A stretch of DNA of 64,000 bases, from NCBI RefSeq assembly GCF_004341105.1, contig NZ_SLZK01000004.1, positions 372,001 through 436,000 of the forward strand, written 5' to 3'. The DNA comes from Rhizobium sp. BK418 (GTDB taxonomy: Bacteria > Pseudomonadota > Alphaproteobacteria > Rhizobiales > Rhizobiaceae). Position numbers and translations under genes: made by a program. How positions within the stretch are numbered: the first letter of the stretch is position 1; every line of letters starts with the position of its first letter. Below the pieces are notes generated by a model. The model searched no databases, was not told where the DNA came from, and was given only the letters and a program-made list of their open reading frames with translations. Of this stretch, positions 35,037 to 42,841 are shown one piece after another.

Positions 35037-35483
35037 CTAGCCTTGAGCCTTTCGTCCGCTCAGATCAATAATTTCCAGCGCGAAGAAGATGTGCGTATTC
35101 GGGTTGTCGCCTGCAGACTTGCCGCCTGGTTTCAGGGCGCCCGGCTGCCACCAATCGCTGCGCTTTGAAAGCAATGCCCACGCTCGATCCTTTTCTTCAC
35201 TTGACGCCTCCCCGCTGAGATCTGTGAAACGCGAGTCGATAACGACGCTACTCCAGGAATGCCTGCTTTTCAGTTGATCGACCTCAAGGCAGACATTAGG
35301 GTTACGTCTCATGATCTCCAGCTTCTTACCCGGCAGAGTGAAAACATAAAGCCTGTCGTCAAAGTAGGAATACTGGACGGGGATGACATACGGGATGTTG
35401 TCGTCCGAACAGGCGAGACGTGCAAGCCATTGCCGTTTTACGAGGGCGATACACTCTTGGTAGGACATTCGTTCAACGTTCAT
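35037..35483 (-). CDS. pyridoxamine 5'-phosphate oxidase family (flavin-nucleotide-binding) protein
   Basis: A 148-residue split-barrel protein. The N-terminus MSYQECIALVKRQWLARLAC and the segment PYVIPVQYSYFDDRLYVFTL are typical of the PPOX/NimA-like FMN-binding group, as is the later HSWSSVVIDSRFTDLSG. An AAGGTG box precedes the ATG. Small proteins of this type are common in low-oxygen stress clusters of rhizobia. Cofactor binding is inferred from the fold. A half-site only, not a full FixK box, was seen upstream. Confidence 0.88.
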   Translation of the reverse strand: MNVERMSYQECIALVKRQWLARLACSDDNIPYVIPVQYSYFDDRLYVFTLPGKKLEIMRRNPNVCLEVDQLKSRHSWSSVVIDSRFTDLSGEASSEEKDRAWALLSKRSDWWQPGALKPGGKSAGDNPNTHIFFALEIIDLSGRKAQG

Positions 35484-35582
35484 CTAAATCACCTTATATT
35501 TCTCGGCAATCGATCAGCTGGATGTTCGCCCTTGATGCTCTAACCGAAGATCTGCATCTAACCCGACGTCCCTGTTACCCCA

Positions 35583-35894
35583 TTAGCGGTTGTCGCCGGT
35601 GGAAGAGTTTCTGCTGGTCCGCGCAATCGTTTCCTCCAGGAGACAATCAGCGTATTTCGATGTCGCCGCGGCTTCAGCATCTGTGAACTTTGCGTGTCTA
35701 GCTTTTCTTTCGATTGCTCGTCGCAGCGCTGCCAGATAAAGAGCCCGGCGCCGTGCGTCATATTGCCTGAGAAGCCTCTCAAGCGACACGGCTGCCACAA
35801 CGCGAGTAACAAGCAATCTCCCGTCAACTTCATTCAAGGACGGGATCGCATAGGCGGATGGCCCGCCCAGCCGGTTGGTCTCTCTTCTAGGCAT
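35583..35894 (-). CDS. hypothetical protein
   Basis: A frame of 103 codons from ATG 35894; in-frame alternatives are ATG 35927 and TTG 35945. The product has a helical, Arg-rich middle (LERLLRQYDARRRALYLAAL) and no recognised family. A perfect TTGA-N6-TCAA site is centred 68.5 bases upstream of ATG 35894. This matches the spacing in front of the other low-oxygen genes and supports both the gene and this start. Confidence 0.5.
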   Translation of the reverse strand: MPRRETNRLGGPSAYAIPSLNEVDGRLLVTRVVAAVSLERLLRQYDARRRALYLAALRRAIERKARHAKFTDAEAAATSKYADCLLEETIARTSRNSSTGDNR

Positions 35895-35955
35895 AGCTCG
35901 GTCCAAAGCACCATCAAACGGAAACATGATGATGATCCGGTGCAAATGCCTCGCC

Positions 35956-35969
35956 TTGAGCTAAATCAA
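35956..35969 (-). promoter_or_regulatory. candidate FixK/Fnr box, perfect half-sites
   Basis: TTGAGCTAAATCAA has both half-sites intact (TTGA-N6-TCAA). It precedes the hypothetical gene on the minus strand at class-II spacing. On the plus strand no gene follows. Confidence 0.6.
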
Positions 35970-36839
35970 GAAGTAATGGTCTCTGGGTCAGAAAGTCGTT
36001 CACATTCGCTTAATTATCGCGGCGAGACCCTCTTTTGCAGGGTTGACCTAGCACCCTCTGCGCCGCCGACACAAATCGGCCGACGTTGTGGGCAAACTGG
36101 CAATACTTGTTGCCTGCACCGCGTATGAAACTGCGAAAGTGCCGTTCCGACGATCGCTCCGTTGAGCAATAGTAGCGCTCGCCGTGTGCACATGAGTTGC
36201 GGGTCTTGTGCCGGGCCGATTACCGCAATCTTTCCCTCCTCGCCCTTGGCCTCGGCCGGGCCTAACGCTTCCTTGGCCGCGCGCCAGCAACCGTCTTCCG
36301 ATAACTTGCGCGCAAAGCGCATCCGATTTGGCCGAGTGTATTGATGAGCACTTGGCTTGCGGTGATGCTAAGACCGAGCACCGGGGCGCCCACAGGGAAC
36401 TGGCGTCGGCCTTCCCGCAACAGTTCGCGCAACACTCGTGCTGATTGAGCGACGCGCTCCTCGAATCGTGCCGAATGGCCTGACACAATTCCTGCTTTTT
36501 TAATGGCCCGGTCCGTCAACCGGAGATTTGAATTGCGCTCTCCAAGGGAGCCCTGCGAGGAGCCTCCAACGCCCACTCGACGATGAAGCGCTCGGGATCG
36601 AGATCACGTTCAAGAAAGGGGATCGGTCAAGCGAATTGAACAGGCGTGCCGCGCAATCCACCTGAACGAGGATTGCCTAGGCTTGACTGTCGGTCGATGC
36701 GACGGGTTTCCATGACACCGTTGTCAGTCCTGCGCGGCCGGCGATCTCGGGCTTGGCCGCCGTTGTTCGAGGCTTGTTCATACCAGTACCAGTCTTTAGG
36801 ATTCGCTCCGCCGGATTTCTCTTGAGCAGAAGAGGAGTG
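35970..36839. other. no supported gene
   Basis: About 870 bases with several overlapping minus-strand frames of about 100-146 codons (for example 36262-36576). None has a clear ribosome binding site, a known motif or consistent coding character. The region separates the hypothetical gene and the magnesium transporter block and probably holds eroded genes. Confidence 0.35.
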
Positions 36840-36990
36840 ACGATGTGGTCTTCGACAGGCCAGTCAACAGCGCATTGCGGCGGGCACCCAACGCCACGAG
36901 ATCAGGATTCCGTCCTTGCGGATGGCGGGCCTAGCCAGCTTCTCCAAGCCATCCAAATGCTGATCTTTGAGTGGCTGCAATGGATACCTG
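36840..36990 (-). pseudogene. possible universal stress protein C-terminal remnant
   Basis: Minus-strand frames read LKDQHLDGLEKLARPAIRK and, in a shifted frame, DLVALGARRNALLTG. The latter resembles the ATP-binding region of Usp proteins. The reading frame is broken and short. The call is tentative. Confidence 0.3.
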
Positions 36991-37002
36991 CAGGGATCGG
37001 CT

Positions 37003-39624
37003 TCATGCTGTCGGTGACCTATGGCCACTGGCCCGTCGCGCCGAGGCCTGTTTGTCGCTGCGCCGGTGGAAGAAAAAGCGCTTGGCAATTTCGAGGATGA
37101 CGGCGAAGGCGAGTGAAATGCCGATGAGGCCGCTGAGCAGGAGCGGCGGAAGGGGTACGAACCCGAAAGCACCGGCGAATGGCAGGTAAGGCAGGGCAAT
37201 GGCAACAATGCCGACGGATATCGTCGTGCCAAAGAGCAGCCGGCTTGGCCGGCTCTTCCAGCTTGCGGCAGCGGTGCGCACGATCAGCATGGTTGCAAGT
37301 TGCGTGATCAAGGATTCCACGAACCAGCCGGTGCGAAACTCGTCGGTCGTCGCCCTCATGAGGAGCATCAGAAAACCGATGGTCAGGAAATCGAAGAGCG
37401 AGCTGATCGGGCCGAAGCAGAGCATGAAGCGCTCGATAGCGGCAATATTCCATCGCTGCGGGCGCAGCACGTCGGCATGTTCGACGCGGTCCGTGGCAAT
37501 TGCCATGGAGGGCACGTCGGCCAGAAGATTGTTGAGCAGGATCTGTTTGGCGAGCAGCGGCAGGAAGGGCAAGAAAAGAGAGGCGACCGCCATGCTCGTC
37601 ATGTTGCCGAAATTGGCACTGGTGGCGATCGAGATGTATTTCAGGGTATTGGCGAAAGTACGTCTGCCGTCGTCAATACCGCGCGCCAACACGTCCAGGT
37701 CACGGCGCAAGAGCACGATATCGGCCGCCTCGCGGGCGACATCGACGGCGCTGTCGACGGATATGCCGACATCGGCCTCGTGCAGCGCCGGTGCATCATT
37801 GATGCCATCGCCGAGATAGCCGACCACATGGCGAGCGCGCCGCAGCGCCTTTATGATGCGCTCCTTCTGATTGGGATCGATCTCGACGAAAAGATCGGTC
37901 TTCTGCGCCCGGGCAAAAAGCGCATCAGTGCTCATGGTGGCGATTTCGCTCCCGGTCAGGAGATGGGTCGATTTCAGGCCGATGGTCTCAGCCAGATGCC
38001 GGACGACGTAACGATTGTCGCCGGAAACGATCTTGATGTGGATGCCGCGGCGCTTCAAGCCTGTAAGAATCTCCTCAACGCCAGCTTTTGGCGGATCGAG
38101 GAACAACAGGAAACCCTCCAGGCAAAGTCCGACCTCGTCCTTCTTACCGAACCCTGTTTTTTTTGATGGGAAACGGCGGGTGGCGATGGCGATCACCCGG
38201 ATGCCGTCCTCGCTCCATTTTTGGTACCGTTTGTCGATGGCGTCGCGCAACGGCGCGTCAAGCGGTCGTGTCATTGCGCCGGCCTTGGCCAATGTGCAGG
38301 CGGCGAGGACATTGGTGACGGCGCCCTTGCAGATGAGGTCGGTCCCTTCTTCCCCTTCAGTGACGACGGAAAGTCGCTTGCGGGCAAAGTCGTAGGGAAT
38401 TTCGTCTACCTTGCGATAGTGCGCCATCTCGTCCGTGGCATGACCCGATGCAAGGATCGCATCGTCGAGAGGGTTTTTCAGGCCAGTCTGCAGGCGGGCA
38501 TTGAGGGACGCGAGCAGCCGCACCCGGCCGGACGCCTCCCCGTCAATGTCGACGCACCCGCTGAGCTGGATTGTTCCTTCCGTCAGCGTCCCTGTCTTGT
38601 CGGTGCAAAGCAGGTCCATACTGCCGAGATTTTCCATCGCCTCCAGGCGGCGAATGATGACGCCTTGCCTAGCCATCACCCGGGCACCTCGCGCCAGCGT
38701 GACACTGATGATTGCCGGCAGCAGCTCCGGCGTCAGGCCGACGGCGAGCGCCAGCGAAAACAGCAGCGAGTCGACCAGCGGCCGCTGCAGAAGGAGATTG
38801 GCAACGAAAACGACGAGGACGATCACCACCATGATCCGTGTCATCAAATAGCCGAAGCGGCGAATGCCGCGGGAGAATTCTGTCTCCGGCAATTGGCGCG
38901 TGACCGCATCGGCAATCGCCGCAAATTCGGTCCGGCTTCCGGTAGCCGTTACAAGAGCCGTCGTCGTGCCGCTGCGCACGGACGTGCCGGTGAAAACGCA
39001 GTTCAGACGGGCGCCGATCGGTGCGTCCGGCGGCGAGATGCCAGGCGCCTTTGCGACCGGAAAGGTTTCGCCGGTCAGCGCCGCCTCGCTGACATTCAGA
39101 TCGCGGGAGGTCAGAATCACCGCATCGGCCGGGACGAGACTGCCTGCCGAAAGACGAATGACGTCGCCGGGCACGAGCGCTTCGGCGGGTACCGCCTCTT
39201 CGGCGCCGTTTCGCAATACGTTCGCCGAGAGCGATATGCTTTTTCGCAGAGATTCGACGGCGCGACTTGCTCCATACTCCTGGGTGAAGCCGAGCAGACT
39301 GCTTGCAAGCACGATGCAGCTGATGATCAGTGCATCATGCATCTCCCCGACACCTGCAGCAACCACGGCGGCAAAGATCAGGATCAGGACGAGGGGACTG
39401 ACGAATTGTTTGAGCAGTGTGCGGAACGCACCGGCACCGCTTGCGGCATTGACGGTATTTGTCCCGTATACCTGCAGCCGTGCTCCCGTTTCCGCCGATG
39501 TCAGTCCGGAGGATTGCGACTTGAGCTCCTCGAAAAGCTCCTCAGGCGACCGAGCCCAGTAAGGTCGCCGAGTGCTTGCCTCCTGACTAGTGGATGCAGT
39601 GCCGGATTCAGCGAAATTGTCCAT
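37003..39624 (-). CDS. mgtA: magnesium-translocating P-type ATPase
   Basis: An 873-residue P3B-type ATPase that imports Mg2+ into the cytoplasm. In order it has an N-terminal cation-ATPase domain, an actuator domain with the T-G-E motif (ALTGETFPVAK), and the phosphorylation motif D-K-T-G-T with Asp342. The N-domain follows, then the hinge GDGINDAPAL, and six C-terminal membrane segments. The ATG at 39624 has AGGGAG seven bases upstream and is preferred to 39678, which lies inside the putative regulatory site. A perfect FixK/Fnr-type box lies 60 bases upstream. The neighbour on the 5' side is a broken second P-type ATPase gene. No PhoP-type site was recognised. Confidence 0.93.
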   Translation of the reverse strand: MDNFAESGTASTSQEASTRRPYWARSPEELFEELKSQSSGLTSAETGARLQVYGTNTVNAASGAGAFRTLLKQFVSPLVLILIFAAVVAAGVGEMHDALIISCIVLASSLLGFTQEYGASRAVESLRKSISLSANVLRNGAEEAVPAEALVPGDVIRLSAGSLVPADAVILTSRDLNVSEAALTGETFPVAKAPGISPPDAPIGARLNCVFTGTSVRSGTTTALVTATGSRTEFAAIADAVTRQLPETEFSRGIRRFGYLMTRIMVVIVLVVFVANLLLQRPLVDSLLFSLALAVGLTPELLPAIISVTLARGARVMARQGVIIRRLEAMENLGSMDLLCTDKTGTLTEGTIQLSGCVDIDGEASGRVRLLASLNARLQTGLKNPLDDAILASGHATDEMAHYRKVDEIPYDFARKRLSVVTEGEEGTDLICKGAVTNVLAACTLAKAGAMTRPLDAPLRDAIDKRYQKWSEDGIRVIAIATRRFPSKKTGFGKKDEVGLCLEGFLLFLDPPKAGVEEILTGLKRRGIHIKIVSGDNRYVVRHLAETIGLKSTHLLTGSEIATMSTDALFARAQKTDLFVEIDPNQKERIIKALRRARHVVGYLGDGINDAPALHEADVGISVDSAVDVAREAADIVLLRRDLDVLARGIDDGRRTFANTLKYISIATSANFGNMTSMAVASLFLPFLPLLAKQILLNNLLADVPSMAIATDRVEHADVLRPQRWNIAAIERFMLCFGPISSLFDFLTIGFLMLLMRATTDEFRTGWFVESLITQLATMLIVRTAAASWKSRPSRLLFGTTISVGIVAIALPYLPFAGAFGFVPLPPLLLSGLIGISLAFAVILEIAKRFFFHRRSDKQASARRASGHRSPTA

Positions 39625-39677
39625 GTCGATACTCCCTGGATCGCCAGAACAGCTTGCTTTGCCGAGAGACTGCGACA

Positions 39678-39691
39678 TTGACCGACGTCAA
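39678..39691 (-). promoter_or_regulatory. candidate FixK/Fnr box upstream of mgtA
   Basis: TTGACCGACGTCAA has both half-sites intact. Its centre is 60.5 bases before the mgtA ATG, giving a 19-base leader if placed at -41.5. It lies between the stop codon of the upstream P-type ATPase pseudogene and mgtA. Confidence 0.65.
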
Positions 39692-39692
39692 T

Positions 39693-40745
39693 TTAGGGTG
39701 GCGAAGCCTGCAATCTCGTCCTGCGCGCGTTCCACCACTTGTCGGTCTCCGAAACGACGAGGAGCATGCATGCCAATGTCAGAAGCGCCATCCATTCGTT
39801 GAAGGAAACAGGTTGTAAAAGGAGGATGCCGCTGAGGATCGGCATGTGCATGGCCAAAATATGGATCGCCTGTGCAGCAAGCACGGCCATGAGAAGCGGC
39901 AGATTGCCGCCGAACCCCTGCTTGAACAGCGATTGGCGCTCTGAGCGGCTGTTGCAGGTCTGGACGTTCTCGAACAGCACGAAGAGCAGGAGCAGCGGGT
40001 TACGCGCGGCTGCGTCGGAATAGCCGTTCTGCAGCAGCCAATAGAAGACGGAAAAGCCGCCAAGTCCCATGACAAGGGTCGAAACCAGCACGCGCCGCAG
40101 CATCAAAGCGTCGAGGATCGGCTCGCAGGGTTTTCGGGGCGGACGGCGGAACTCGTCACCTTCGGCTCTTTCGGGGTGCCCAGCTCGGTGGCCGAGCCAG
40201 TCGCCGTGACGAGCCCTCGACCGCGCCCGCGCACGATCATGCTTGCGGCAAAGACTTGTGAGGCGCCGTTGCCGTTTGCCGATTTGTGAACCGGTGCGGA
40301 TTCGCCGGTCACTAGGATTCGCCACATTGCAAGTCGCAAGAAGCTTGAGATCGGCTGGCGCGCGTCCACCGGACCCCAGTACGACAAGATCGCCGGGCAC
40401 GAGCGCGGCTGCGGCAACCGCCTGCTACGCGCCATCGCGGATCACCTGTGCGACCGGCTGTTCGAGGTCGCGCAGGACAGCGGCTGCCTTGCCGGCCGAA
40501 TATTCCTGGAAAGCGCCCATCACGCCGTTGAGGACGAGAACGACGGTGATGAAGACCGCGTCCTTCACACCGCTGACAAAGGCGGATACGACTGCAGCGC
40601 AGACGAGGATTTAGATCAGCGGACTGAGGAACTGGTAAGCGAAGACGACGAGGAAGCCGGGCGCCGTCGGTTTCGGCAATTCGTTGCGATCATGCAGGCG
40701 CAACAGCGCCTCCGCCTCGGGTTGCGAGAGGCCCGCCGGGTCGTG
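39693..40745 (-). pseudogene. cation-transporting P-type ATPase with internal deletion and stop codons
   Basis: Minus-strand translation gives a P-type ATPase N-terminus (GLSQPEAEALLRLHDRNELP), membrane segments and a VMGAFQEYSAGKAAAVLRDL block. It carries two in-frame stops (in SPLI-stop-ILVCAAV and RDGA-stop-QAVAAAA). The actuator region follows (LVPGDLVVLGSGGRAPADLK; LVTGESAPVHKSANG after a frameshift). The sequence then jumps directly to the last membrane helices (VLVSTLVMGLGGFSVFYWLL onwards). The D-K-T-G-T phosphorylation domain and the nucleotide-binding domain are missing. It is non-functional. Its product would have been a Ca2+- or Na+-type pump distinct from MgtA. Confidence 0.85.
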
Positions 40746-40876
40746 GTGGATTTGACCACCTCATTCATGCCCCATAAGGGCGGCATGTCGGTTCAGCCCA
40801 CCTTGATTTTCGTCAAACGGGCCCGATCAGCGGAGCGAAGACGCGCCGGTTGTCGCGCGCGCTTCGCATCCCTCCC
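40746..40876. other. short intergenic region
   Basis: About 130 bases between two pseudogenes on the same strand; no feature recognised. Confidence 0.4.
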
Positions 40877-41461
40877 TCAAATCCCCTTACGCCCCAACGT
40901 TTCGACTTCCGTGAGAAAGCGCCTGCGCCTCGCGTCATCCGTCCGCTGGATGAGGCCGGAGAAACTGTAACGCACGGGGCGGATGCCGGCAAAATTCAGA
41001 ATGCTTTGGCTCAGGCACTTCACGCCATGGGTACCGAACCAGACGCGATAGACAAGCGTCGGCATGCTCATGGTTACGATGATGCGGGCCGAACAGCCGG
41101 AAAGCAGCATCTTCGTTCCGCCGTTTGCCAGATATTCGAAGGCGATGCCAGGGCGGATGACCTGTTCGAGAAAGGCTTTGAGCAGAGCCGGCATGGTGCC
41201 GAGCCGGGGCGGAAAGACGATGACAATGTGTTATGCCCATGCCACCGCCTCCGCCGCAGCGATCAGCCCTTCGGGCGGGCTGGGGCTCTCGAAGGCTTCC
41301 CGCGAGCGCAGAACGGGAAAATCGAGTTTCGAGATATCGAGCCGGCGCAGAATATAGCCGGCATCCGCAGCACTCTTGGCATAGGCATCGGCCAGTGCGC
41401 CGCAGAAATGGCGCTTATGGCCGTCAGGATGAGCGTCGATGATCAATATATGCTGCGGCAT
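40877..41461 (-). pseudogene. flavodoxin-fold NAD(P)H:quinone reductase-like gene with in-frame stop
   Basis: A 195-codon frame beginning MPQHILIIDAHPDGHKRHFC, the nucleotide-binding start of flavodoxin-like quinone reductases. It continues through FPVLRSREAFESPSPPEGL to AEAVAWA and then a TAA at 41231-41233. The same frame continues at once with HIVIVFPPRLGTMPALLKAF and family-typical sequence to a stop at 40877. A single substitution, probably GAA to TAA, would account for it. The family usually has E-H-I-V at this point. Either the gene is a young pseudogene or two fragments are made. Confidence 0.75.
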
Positions 41462-41726
41462 GATTGCTCCGGCCTCTTCGCAAACGTCGGCGTTCGACGG
41501 GATCCTGATCATGGTGCATTGGCGTGCATTGACCCATCGTAATGAACCGCAATTCCCAGCACTCTGCTTGCTGCCGGATCGCAGGATGCGTTGCCGGATA
41601 TCGGCCATGATGGTCCGAACCTGAGGCCGCCTGGCGGCAAGCTGTTCAACGAGATTTCGAGCATCGGGTCGAATGCCGAACACCGCAGATGTGGTCGCAG
41701 GGACGGGCTAATGCGGATACTCGAAC

Positions 41727-41740
41727 ATGACGTAAGTCAA
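41727..41740 (+). promoter_or_regulatory. candidate FixK/Fnr box upstream of exporter operon
   Basis: ATGACGTAAGTCAA differs from TTGA-N6-TCAA by one base. The centre is 79.5 bases before the proposed TTG start of the HlyD-like gene, giving a 38-base leader if it acts from -41.5. Confidence 0.45.
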
Positions 41741-41812
41741 GGATGGACACGGGAACTGCCGGTAAAAGGGCGGCATGGACAAGAGCCGCAATATTCGATC
41801 GGAGGCCCAGTC

Positions 41813-42841
41813 TTGAGAAGGCAACAGCTTGCTATTTTGATTTCGGCCGCGATCGTTCTCGGCTCCAGTCCGCCCCTCCTGGCTCAAGATGGCGCTCCGG
41901 CCGTTGCCAGCCGCTTTGAGGCCTTGTGGAACAAGATGACGGGCCAGCGCCTGCCGGCAAACGTTTCCATGTCCAACGGCCGCATCGAAGCCCAGCAGAT
42001 CCTGATTTCGGCAAAGTTCGCCGGCCGCCTCGCCGAGGTCCTCGTCAATGAGGGTGATATTATCGATGCCGGCGCCCCAATCGCCCGGCTCGATACAGCC
42101 GATCTCGATGCCCAGCTTGCAGGTGCCAAGGCACAGGTACGCCGCAGCGAGACGAGCCAGGTCGAAGCCGCGGCCTCGATTGCACAACGTGAGAGCGAGT
42201 TGACGCTTGCTCGCCAGGAGCTCCAGCGCGCGCAGTCGATGAGCGATACGGGCAGCGGCACCAAGCAACAGTTCGAGTTGCGGCGCAGCCAGCTCAATGT
42301 CGCAGAAGCTGCCGAGCGGGCGGCAGTGGCGAGCCGCGACGAGGCGGAAGCTGCGACCGAGGCTGCGAGAGCCGAGGTCGTGCGAATTCAGTCGCTGCTC
42401 GATGATGCCGTGCTAAAGGCACCACGCCGCGGCCGTGTCGAGTACAAGCTGGCGCAGACCGGGGAGGTGGTCGCAGCCGGTGCGCCGGTAGCGACGCTGC
42501 TCGACCTCTCTGACGTTTCCATGACAATCTTCCTGCCGGCAAGTGCTGCCGGCCGTCTGGCGATTGGCGACGAAGCCCGGATCATCTTCGATCCGGCGCC
42601 GCAATATGTCGTCCCCGCAACCGTTTCCTTCGTCGCGTCGGAGGCGCAATTCACGCCGAAGACGGTCGAGACGCAGGACGAGCGCGAAAAGCTGGTTTTC
42701 CGGGTGAAGCTCAGGATCTCGCCGGACCTGCTCAAGGGGTATGAATCGCGCGTCAAGACCGGTGTGAGGGGGATTGGCTATGTCCGCACTGACTCCGCGG
42801 CAGGTTGGCCGCCCGAGCTGCAAGTGAAGCTGCCGCAATGA
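41813..42841 (+). CDS. HlyD-family efflux periplasmic adaptor (YhiI-like)
   Basis: Membrane-fusion protein of 342 residues. The proposed start is TTG 41813, seven bases after GGAGG. This places a signal or anchor segment (QQLAILISAAIVLGSSPPLL) directly at the N-terminus; the frame is open further upstream without homology. A biotinyl-lipoyl-like domain (SAKFAGRLAEVLVNEGDIID), a coiled coil (about 115-195) and a barrel domain follow. The stop overlaps the next ATG (ATGA). It forms the adaptor of a tripartite exporter with the two following genes, as in the yhiI-rbbA-yhhJ arrangement. The substrate is unknown. Confidence 0.88.
   Translation: MRRQQLAILISAAIVLGSSPPLLAQDGAPAVASRFEALWNKMTGQRLPANVSMSNGRIEAQQILISAKFAGRLAEVLVNEGDIIDAGAPIARLDTADLDAQLAGAKAQVRRSETSQVEAAASIAQRESELTLARQELQRAQSMSDTGSGTKQQFELRRSQLNVAEAAERAAVASRDEAEAATEAARAEVVRIQSLLDDAVLKAPRRGRVEYKLAQTGEVVAAGAPVATLLDLSDVSMTIFLPASAAGRLAIGDEARIIFDPAPQYVVPATVSFVASEAQFTPKTVETQDEREKLVFRVKLRISPDLLKGYESRVKTGVRGIGYVRTDSAAGWPPELQVKLPQ

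Noticed and set aside
35484..35582. ATCAA half-site upstream of the flavin-binding protein gene
   Set aside because: Only one half-site is present; the other four bases do not fit TTGA, so it was not called as a FixK/Fnr box.
36967..36980. TTGAGTGGCTGCAA, resembling a FixK/Fnr box
   Set aside because: It lies inside a decayed coding remnant and has no gene at suitable distance, so chance similarity is more likely.
38221..39681. 486-codon open frame on the plus strand opposite mgtA
   Set aside because: It mirrors the third-codon-position bias of the P-type ATPase gene, and its product is Arg/Gly-rich without motifs.
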